Shown in pieces: positions 58,656 through 64,000 of a stretch of DNA of 64,000 nt. The position numbers and the translations under genes were made by a program. The notes under the pieces were generated by a model. It made no database searches. It had not been told where the DNA came from and was given only the letters and a program-made list of their open reading frames with translations. Each line of letters opens with the position of its first letter. Position 1 is the stretch's first letter. Origin of the DNA: DATAUD01 sp036268455 (GTDB lineage: Bacteria; Verrucomicrobiota; Verrucomicrobiia; Limisphaerales; Palsa-1400); assembly GCA_036268455.1 (NCBI GenBank), contig DATAUD010000113.1:11445-75444 (forward strand). The letters are read 5' to 3'.

Positions 58656-60733
58656 CTTTTCTCGACTCGACTTTTTGGTGGCACTTGGTGAAAACCGCCG
58701 CGATTGACGTTTGCTGCCTGATGGCGCTGGCTTTTGCGGCCCATTGTTTTGTGCGCCGGGCCGGTCGGCAACGGACAGTCTGGCAAATAACCGTCATTTG
58801 CCTGCTGGCGCTTCCGGCTTCGGAATGGACTGGATTCGGCAACGCGACCGCGCGGTTTCTGTTCGACAAACAAATTGCGCCGGATGCCGCTGCTGAATAC
58901 GTCTCGCCTATCTCCCAGCCTCACATTGTTCAGCAAAAACTGATTCTTCCAACAACGCCGGCGCAGCGGGCGATTTGGTGGCCGTGCTGGGTTTGGATGT
59001 GTGGGGTTACCGTAATTTTGGGACGAATGGCAGCGGCACAAGCGCTGTTGGTGGTGTTGCGGTTACGCCGCGAAAAAATTGCAAGCCGATTGCTCCAGGA
59101 ACGAGTTTTGCGCATCGCAACATCAGTCGGGCTGCGGCGGAAAATTTATTTGTTTTGGATGCCGGAGGCGATTTGTCCGATGGCGTTTGGAGTTTTTCGC
59201 CCGAGCATAGGATTGCCTCCTGCATTTGAAAGGAAATTCACCGCCACTGAGCAGGAAGCGATTCTTGCGCACGAATTGGCGCATCTGGCGGCGAGAGACC
59301 CAATGTGGTTCCGGCTGGCCGATTTTGCGAGCGCGCTGCTGTGGTGGCATCCTCTGGTTTGGTATGTGCGCCGCATGTTGCACAGCGCCTCAGAAGTGGC
59401 CGCAGACGAAGCCACTGTCGTTGTGTCCGAAGGCCCAGACGCGCTGGCAAGCTGCCTGATCACTTTGGGCAAGGAAATGACGGCGTCGCACGGGTGGGGC
59501 TGGGTGGGAATCAATGGAGGGTTCCGTTCGCAATTGGGCAAGCGAGTTAAACGGCTGATGCAAATTTCCGCCGCTCCAAAACGGCCATCGGGCGGTTGGA
59601 CGGCCGACTTCGCGAAAGCAGCGGCGGCCATTCTTATTGTCCCATCGGTCGTCCTGCTATCCGGTTTGTTTCAATCCGCGCAAGGACAGAAAGCAGAGAG
59701 TTGGCGCGGCCAATTGCGCGACTCGTGGCACACCTCGCCGGGCGCTATCCTCGTTATGGCCGCATTGGACGACAAAGAGAAGCAGCACCCGGACATCGCC
59801 ATCCGTATTCAGAATGCCAAACTTCTCTACGAGACAGGCAAACTCGACGCAGCCAAGGCAATCTTTCTCCAAGTCTTAAGAGACGATCCCGCCAACCCAA
59901 CGGCCCCATATTATTTGGATTTGATCAAGGCAGGCGGCGCGGCCACCTCAACACAGGTAAGCGGCGGCACGAATGAGACGTTATATACAAAAGTTTTCAA
60001 AGTGGAACCGATTAATTTTGCGCAGAATTTAAACGAAGTGTACGGCACAAACGAGTCCCCCGTGTCAAACAAGCCCATCTCAATGGTACAAGCTTATTTC
60101 ACGTCCGCTGGTGTCGATTTTACCTATCCAGGGAAAAGCATCTTTTTCAATGACCGCAGTGGACTGATACTCGTGCGCGCCACCCATGAAGACCTGGCAA
60201 TTATCGAGCAAGTCGTCACAACCCTAAATCAATCGCCATCTCAGGTGATGATTACCGCCCGAATTGCGGAGGTGAACGAGTCAATTCTCAAACCAATCAT
60301 GCCTGATTGGACCAATTCGCAGCAAATCGTGACTCAAATTATCACCGAGAGCGAGCGTCAGTTGGCTGTGGCTCAGATCGAGCGCACTGACGCGGACATT
60401 TTACAATTCCCGAAGGGTACAACTTTGACTGGCCGAAAAATACGCCTTGGCAGCGGGGACAATCTGTCGTTTGAATTTCTCCCCATAGTCCAGGCCGATG
60501 GGTTCTCGATTAACATGACGGCGGCTCTTTCCATGAAAACCAGCGGTAAAACAGAAGCGTGGAATATTCCCACTCTTCGCAACATGCCAGACGGGACAAC
60601 CCTTGAGGCAACCCTTCCCATCGAATCTCCGCGCTCGCCGCGCTTGAAATATATAATTGTTTTTATCAGCCCAAGAATCATCGACGCGGCTGGAACTACG
60701 ATGCACTCGGACGCGGAGATTTCCAGCCATTGA
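58652..60733 (+). CDS. M56 (BlaR1-type) metallopeptidase fused to TPR and secretin-like domains
   Basis: A 693-residue protein. Residues 1 to about 345 are the M56 membrane protease: several helices, the zinc motif HELAH (207-211), and the third-ligand region SEVAADEA (Glu248). A helix near 320-340 ends the protease part. Then come a TPR-like stretch (about 375-415) and a region resembling a secretin N-domain (about 435-525: VFKVEPINFAQNLNEVY...VQAYFTSAGVDFTYPGKSIFFNDRSGLILVRATHEDLAIIEQVVTTLN). The C-terminal part (to 693, IIVFISPRIIDAAG) resembles secretin core strands. The BlaR1 penicillin-sensor domain is absent. The protein likely senses something periplasmic and cleaves the BlaI-type repressor it is coupled to. 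Confidence 0.85.
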   Translation: MTFLDSTFWWHLVKTAAIDVCCLMALAFAAHCFVRRAGRQRTVWQITVICLLALPASEWTGFGNATARFLFDKQIAPDAAAEYVSPISQPHIVQQKLILPTTPAQRAIWWPCWVWMCGVTVILGRMAAAQALLVVLRLRREKIASRLLQERVLRIATSVGLRRKIYLFWMPEAICPMAFGVFRPSIGLPPAFERKFTATEQEAILAHELAHLAARDPMWFRLADFASALLWWHPLVWYVRRMLHSASEVAADEATVVVSEGPDALASCLITLGKEMTASHGWGWVGINGGFRSQLGKRVKRLMQISAAPKRPSGGWTADFAKAAAAILIVPSVVLLSGLFQSAQGQKAESWRGQLRDSWHTSPGAILVMAALDDKEKQHPDIAIRIQNAKLLYETGKLDAAKAIFLQVLRDDPANPTAPYYLDLIKAGGAATSTQVSGGTNETLYTKVFKVEPINFAQNLNEVYGTNESPVSNKPISMVQAYFTSAGVDFTYPGKSIFFNDRSGLILVRATHEDLAIIEQVVTTLNQSPSQVMITARIAEVNESILKPIMPDWTNSQQIVTQIITESERQLAVAQIERTDADILQFPKGTTLTGRKIRLGSGDNLSFEFLPIVQADGFSINMTAALSMKTSGKTEAWNIPTLRNMPDGTTLEATLPIESPRSPRLKYIIVFISPRIIDAAGTTMHSDAEISSH

Positions 60734-60738
60734 ACGCG

Positions 60739-62031
60739 TCATCGCGCCAACTGCTCGCAGATCAATTCCACCGTTCGTTGTGTCGCGCCAAGGTTTTGCT
60801 GGACGATTTTTAAAGCGCGAGCGCCAAGTTCCGCGCGGCGGCGGTCATCGGAAAGAAGTTCGCCAATCGCTTTTTCCAACTCGCCGGCGTCTTTTACTTG
60901 AATCACGGCTTGCGCGGCGAGAAATACACGGACGATCGACTTAAAGTTCTGCATGTTCGCGCCGAATATCACGGCTTTGCCCAAGGCGGCCGGTTCAATG
61001 GGATTCTGGCCTCCCTCGGCTGTCAGACTTTTGCCGACGAATACGAGATCGGCGGCCTCATAAAAATATTTCAACTCGCCCGTGCTATTGACAAGCAGAC
61101 ATTCAAGCTCGCCGGTTTTCCCAGTCTGAATTTCCGTGCGGCGGATAAAACGGATGCCGCGCGACATCAATTCCTGCGCTACTTCGGCAGTCCGTTCCAC
61201 ATGGCGCGGAACGAGCACGAGGAACAATTCGGGAAATCGCTTGCGCAGACGCGAGAGCATTGCGGCCAGCACCGCCTCCTCCCCGGCGTGCGTGCTGCCC
61301 GCAACCAGTATTTTGGCGTTATCACTGACGCCGATTTGCCGCAGGAGCGTCCGGACATCGAGCTTGGCGCCGAAGTCCGGTTGCGCGGCGTCGAATTTGA
61401 GATTTCCCACCTGATGGACCGCCTCCGTCGCAAATCCGAGTTCGCGCAATCGCTGCGCATCGCCAGGTTCCTGGCAACCGACGGCGCGGAATCGCGAGAA
61501 AATGGAACGAAAGAGAAAACCCGCGCGGCGATAACGGGGAAAAGAGCGGTCGGAAATCCGCGCGTTGACCAAAAACAACGGAATGTTTTTGTCGATCGCC
61601 CGCCAGAGGAAATTCGGCCACAATTCCGCCTCGACCAAAATGATTGCGCCCGGACGAAAGGTTTTCATCGCCCGCCGCACAACTCCGGGAAAATCCGCGG
61701 GATAATAAAATCGCGGAATGTGTGGCGGCAGGCGGCGCTCCAATTCGCCCATGCCGGTCGAAGTGGTGGTGGAAACGACAAATTGGAAAGTGGGCAGCCG
61801 CGGTTCCAGGGCGCGGATCAATTGCAGGCAAATCCCCACTTCGCCGACGCTGACGGCGTGCAGCCATACCACGGGACGCGCCCCGGCATTTTTTTTCAGT
61901 TCCGGCCCATAAAATCCAAAGCGCTGCAAAAATCCCGGCCGCCAATTCGGACGGCGGCTCATCTTTAAAAAATACCAGGGCGCGCTCAGCCAGAAGAAAA
62001 TCACGAAGAGAATGTTGTAAACAAATCTCAC
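60739..62031 (-). CDS. waaA: 3-deoxy-D-manno-octulosonic acid transferase (Kdo transferase)
   Basis: A 430-residue WaaA/KdtA (GT30). It attaches Kdo to lipid A precursor at the inner membrane, which implies lipopolysaccharide. The N-terminal anchor is YNILFVIFFWLSAPWYFL. Catalytic-region motifs are VVWLHAVSVGEV (with the active Glu) and LVEAELWPNFLWRA. The C-terminal half has ILVAGSTHAGEEAVL and GGQNPIEPAALGKAVIFGANMQNF. The length is normal. It lies four bases after the nhaD stop in the 119-residue-protein/nhaD/waaA operon and is convergent with the M56 gene. Confidence 0.94.
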   Translation of the reverse strand: MRFVYNILFVIFFWLSAPWYFLKMSRRPNWRPGFLQRFGFYGPELKKNAGARPVVWLHAVSVGEVGICLQLIRALEPRLPTFQFVVSTTTSTGMGELERRLPPHIPRFYYPADFPGVVRRAMKTFRPGAIILVEAELWPNFLWRAIDKNIPLFLVNARISDRSFPRYRRAGFLFRSIFSRFRAVGCQEPGDAQRLRELGFATEAVHQVGNLKFDAAQPDFGAKLDVRTLLRQIGVSDNAKILVAGSTHAGEEAVLAAMLSRLRKRFPELFLVLVPRHVERTAEVAQELMSRGIRFIRRTEIQTGKTGELECLLVNSTGELKYFYEAADLVFVGKSLTAEGGQNPIEPAALGKAVIFGANMQNFKSIVRVFLAAQAVIQVKDAGELEKAIGELLSDDRRRAELGARALKIVQQNLGATQRTVELICEQLAR

Positions 62032-62035
62032 GGCG

Positions 62036-63247
62036 CTATCTAAAAAAAATCAGCCAGATGATTATCAACAAAGGAAGCATGACGGGGACGGCCCACTTAA
62101 ACAAGTAGGCAAGAAAGCCCGGGGAGCGGATTTTTTGATGATCGGCAATCGACTTCACCATCAAATTCGGACCGTTGCCAACATAGGTCAGCGCGCCAAA
62201 CAAAACCGTGCCCACGCTCAACGCCGCAAGGCTCGGGCCAAACTCCCCATGAATGGCGCTAAAAAACGCCAGGTAGGCCGGCGCGCTGTCCAAAAAACCG
62301 GAAAGCGTTCCACCCGCCCAATAAACCTGTCCAGGAGAAATTTTGCCATTCGCGTTCAGGAGCATCTCGATCATCGGCATCATGGTGACGAAAATCCCGA
62401 AAAACAAAACAGCCACCTCCACAATCGGACGAAAGCTAAAATGATTCGCCGCATGGATGTCCTTGGGAGTTGTGAAATAAGACGCGGCGGCGGCGGCCAG
62501 CATGATTAAATTCGTTACGACAGGAAGCTTCGGAATGAAAATCGCCCCAACGATCACGACCAGAAACACGACATGCCACAATCCGTCAAAACGCCATTGG
62601 TGTTCCGTTTCGGCAAGTTTCTCCCGGACAGCTTCCGGCGCCCTTCGGTAATTGCGGGCGTCGATGCCGTAAAACACCGCCAGGAGAAATGCCATGCCAA
62701 TCAGCCACATCGTCCAGCAATGTTCCAGGACCCACCAAAACGGAACACCTTTTAAAAATCCGATCAACAGCGGAGGATCACCAATCGGTGTCAGACAGCC
62801 GCCAACATTGGATACAATGAAGATGAAAAATATGACGTGATGCGCGGTTGTCCGGTAGCCGTTGAGCCGCAGCCACGGGCGGATCAGCAACATGGAAGCG
62901 CCGGTGGTTCCCAGCACATTTGAAAGCACTCCGCCAATCGCCAGGAAGAGCGTGTTCAACGCCGGCGTTCCTTCGCCTTTGACGCGAATGTGGATGCCGC
63001 CGGAAACCACATACAGCGAACCGATCAACGCCATGAAACCAAAATAATCCCGCGCCGTGCGATGCACGATTTCCAAAGCCGCTTTCGTCGGGCTTCCCAA
63101 GTAATAGCAGAGCGTGACGGCGGCCACACAAAGTGAGAACTTCGCGTAATGCCGTTCCCACCACGCGGTGGCGCGCAGCGGGAGGATGGCCATGCCGGCG
63201 ATCAATACGCCGAAAGGCACGACCATCCACCAGCTCGGTTGATGCAT
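62036..63247 (-). CDS. nhaD: sodium:proton antiporter, NhaD-like (ion transporter superfamily)
   Basis: A 403-residue inner-membrane protein with about 11-12 helices. Two conserved pseudo-repeat half-motifs are visible: IGGVLSNVLGTTGASMLLIRPWLRLNG with SNVGGCLTPIGDPPLLIGFLKG, and later YFTTPKDIHAANHFSFRPIVEVAVLFFGIFVTMMP and GALTYVGNGPNLMVKSIA. These are typical of the ArsB/NhaD ion transporter clan. It probably exchanges Na+ for H+. ATG 63247 follows the small protein gene by nine bases, and waaA follows four bases after the stop. Confidence 0.87.
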   Translation of the reverse strand: MHQPSWWMVVPFGVLIAGMAILPLRATAWWERHYAKFSLCVAAVTLCYYLGSPTKAALEIVHRTARDYFGFMALIGSLYVVSGGIHIRVKGEGTPALNTLFLAIGGVLSNVLGTTGASMLLIRPWLRLNGYRTTAHHVIFFIFIVSNVGGCLTPIGDPPLLIGFLKGVPFWWVLEHCWTMWLIGMAFLLAVFYGIDARNYRRAPEAVREKLAETEHQWRFDGLWHVVFLVVIVGAIFIPKLPVVTNLIMLAAAAASYFTTPKDIHAANHFSFRPIVEVAVLFFGIFVTMMPMIEMLLNANGKISPGQVYWAGGTLSGFLDSAPAYLAFFSAIHGEFGPSLAALSVGTVLFGALTYVGNGPNLMVKSIADHQKIRSPGFLAYLFKWAVPVMLPLLIIIWLIFFR

Positions 63248-63256
63248 ATTTTATTT

Positions 63257-63616
63257 TCAAAGGCCAAGCCCCAAATCGGAAACCGCTCCGCGGCTGCGCC
63301 GGCGGATTTGCCGTTGCCGTGCCTGTTGCCGCCGGGCGGCCTCGGCTTTCTCCTCGAGGAGGACCGGGAACACCAGCAACGGGAACGGCGTAAACCACGC
63401 CAGGCTGGCGGCATCGTTGGCCGCGCGGCGAAGGAGCGGATTCAAAGCCGGTTCCGGTTCGCGCGTCAGTTGTTCCTTCAACAGGCGCGCCTTGAGGTGA
63501 TCCAATTCACCCTCGATCGCGCCGCGGAATGGCACGGGAGGAAGCGGGCTTAGTTCGAACCGCGTTACCGGCGCGAACCGCGTCTTGACCTGTTTTTGAT
63601 TGTATCTATTTTTCAT
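63257..63616 (-). CDS. small hypothetical protein, first gene of the nhaD-waaA operon
   Basis: From ATG 63616 (GGAAGGA about five bases upstream) a 119-residue protein. The N terminus is basic (MKNRYNQKQVKTRF). The middle is acidic/leucine-rich (GAIEGELDHLKARLLKEQLTREPEPALNPLLRRAANDAASLAWFTPFPLLVFPVLLEEKAEAARR), possibly with a short amphipathic or membrane-associated helix. The C-terminal tail is strongly basic (RRQQARQRQIRRRSRG). No family is recognised. The base run before the ATG leaves no room for a promoter, so it should be read through from the leader at 63.8 kb. Confidence 0.65.
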   Translation of the reverse strand: MKNRYNQKQVKTRFAPVTRFELSPLPPVPFRGAIEGELDHLKARLLKEQLTREPEPALNPLLRRAANDAASLAWFTPFPLLVFPVLLEEKAEAARRQQARQRQIRRRSRGAVSDLGLGL

Positions 63617-63632
63617 GTTTCCTTCCAAAAGC

Positions 63633-63667
63633 AAAAAACCCACGATTGTCTCGGCAATCGTGGGTTT
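63633..63667 (-). terminator. rho-independent terminator or attenuator between leader and operon
   Basis: AAACCCACGATTG (63636-63648) and CAATCGTGGGTTT (63655-63667) form a perfect 13-base stem with a six-base loop. On the minus strand it is followed by a T6 run. It sits 16 bases before ATG 63616, downstream of a short open frame and promoter, so it must be conditionally bypassed if the operon is to be expressed from that promoter. Confidence 0.75.
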
Positions 63668-63699
63668 CAAAAATTGTTTTCCTGGGTTTCAGAAAATTG
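63661..63699 (-). repeat. imperfect 16/17-base direct repeat overlapping the attenuator arm
   Basis: Plus-strand TGGGTTTCAGAAAATTG (63683-63699) and TGGGTTTCAAAAATTG (63661-63676) are direct near-copies differing by a one-base indel. The upstream copy on the transcript holds the leader stop codon. Its AAACCCA could pair with the TGGGTTT arm of the terminator in place of the normal partner. Confidence 0.6.
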
Positions 63700-63799
63700 A
63701 ATCCACGTCGCCGCGTGCGCGGGAGCCGTGCTGCATCTCAATGACCAGCCAGCGGCCGATTTGGCACGGACTAAATTGAACTTTCAATGTGTTGTTCAT
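63689..63799 (-). CDS. short open frame, possible 36-residue leader peptide
   Basis: ATG 63799 to TGA 63689-63691 codes 36 residues (MNNTLKVQFSPCQIGRWLV...GDVDSIF) with no known family. A good promoter lies just upstream. The stop codon lies in the first copy of a direct repeat that can compete with the terminator stem. Its position before a terminator and a three-gene operon suits a translated leader that controls attenuation. It shows no run of one amino-acid codon of the trp or his type, so the signal would differ. Confidence 0.45.
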   Translation of the reverse strand: MNNTLKVQFSPCQIGRWLVIEMQHGSRARGDVDSIF

Positions 63800-63812
63800 T
63801 TCAACTGCGCAC

Positions 63813-63841
63813 ACTAAAAGGCATGACGCGTGTTTTGTCAA
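63813..63841 (-). promoter_or_regulatory. promoter of the leader/small protein-nhaD-waaA transcript
   Basis: On the minus strand, TTGACA (63841-63836), exactly 17 bases, then TTTAGT (63818-63813, four of six consensus bases). Transcription would start near 63806, about seven bases before the ATG of the short leader frame. Confidence 0.6.
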
Positions 63842-63911
63842 CTGCTTTGTTATCGGCAGGGTAATGCCTCAGTGACGGCGGGAAAACGGCCCATGAGTTT
63901 TCATTTTTTTA

Positions 63912-63941
63912 TTGCCGTATGTATGTATTATACAATATATA
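63912..63941 (+). promoter_or_regulatory. promoter with internal palindrome before the edge gene, leaderless layout
   Basis: TTGCCG (63912-63917), 18 bases, TATATA (63936-63941), then ATG six bases later at 63948. The spacer contains TGTATTATACA (63924-63934), a perfect palindrome around a central T, inside a longer ATGTAT...ATACAT dyad. The arrangement resembles that of the marR gene and suggests an autoregulated transcription factor. Confidence 0.5.
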
Positions 63942-63947
63942 CATGCC

Positions 63948-64000
63948 ATGAAGCGTCCAAAAACTCCCGATTCCGCTCTCCACCGGAATTTTCTCCGCCA
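63948..64000 (+). CDS. start of a gene cut by the window edge
   Basis: ATG 63948 opens a frame that runs to the window end (17 codons: MKRPKTPDSALHRNFLR). It is too short to name a family. The nearby ATG at 63943 hits a stop after one codon. The leaderless promoter with a palindrome just upstream hints at a regulator, but that rests on the promoter, not on the protein. Confidence 0.45.
   Translation, partial: MKRPKTPDSALHRNFLR

Noticed and set aside
1..64000. CRISPR arrays, tRNA/rRNA genes, insertion sequences, prophage
   Set aside because: Read through the intergenic gaps on both strands; no regularly spaced repeats, clover-leaf sequences, transposase or integrase genes were found.

Overview
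The window looks like a chromosomal segment of a verrucomicrobial bacterium, probably of the Pedosphaera/Limisphaerales type. The basis is family content rather than a marker gene. It has large secreted Ig-like/PA14 and RCC1 proteins with a characteristic C-terminal fragment, a DUF1501/DUF1800 pair, zinc-ribbon Ser/Thr kinases, an M56 peptidase fused to secretin-like sequence behind a BlaI repressor, and a two-domain ThyX. WaaA and outer-membrane efflux parts indicate a Gram-negative envelope. I see no rRNA, tRNA, CRISPR, prophage or insertion sequence. Coding density is very high, with many 4-base ATGA overlaps.

Layout. 1-9.1 kb: partial NAD-dependent epimerase, secreted endonuclease/exonuclease/phosphatase-fold protein, EpsC-type serine acetyltransferase, membrane Ser/Thr kinase, RNase PH, alginate-lyase-like protein, a TetR regulator and a sigma-70 factor. 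9.1-15.3 kb: a giant Ig/PA14/lectin-like secreted protein, a small membrane protein and an RCC1 propeller protein. 15.3-20.3 kb: formate metabolism module with an FdhF-type molybdoenzyme, DUF1641 protein, MobA, FdhD and a TOBE molybdate-binding protein. 20.5-23 kb: MarR regulator, a frameshifted isochorismatase-like hydrolase and a DHA2 exporter. 23-30 kb: one 7-kb gene for a giant polytopic membrane protein. 30-37 kb: a 2-hydroxyacid dehydrogenase and an alpha-2-macroglobulin split by a frameshift at a G6 run.

37-42 kb: CheB-CheR-PAS-histidine kinase with a stand-alone receiver. 42-46 kb: a glycoside hydrolase-glycosyltransferase fusion translationally coupled to ThyX. 46-52 kb: HDOD signalling protein, DUF1501, DUF1800, second kinase. 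52-57.4 kb: EmrA/EmrB/outer-membrane-factor efflux operon carrying a cytidylate-kinase-like gene. 57.4-60.7 kb: nucleotidyltransferase pair, then the BlaI/M56 module. 60.7-64 kb: a small protein-NhaD-WaaA operon preceded by what looks like a leader peptide and attenuator, and the start of a further gene at the edge.

Regulation visible in the sequence: several regulator genes have a palindrome inside or near their own promoter, and three genes start six bases after a plausible -10 box, which suggests leaderless transcripts. The most unusual items are the attenuator-like leader near 63.7 kb, the G6 frameshift site with adjoining hairpin in the macroglobulin gene, the TetR/sigma-factor shared operator, the giant membrane protein, and several multidomain fusions (GH-GT2, M56-secretin, HDOD-T2SSB).
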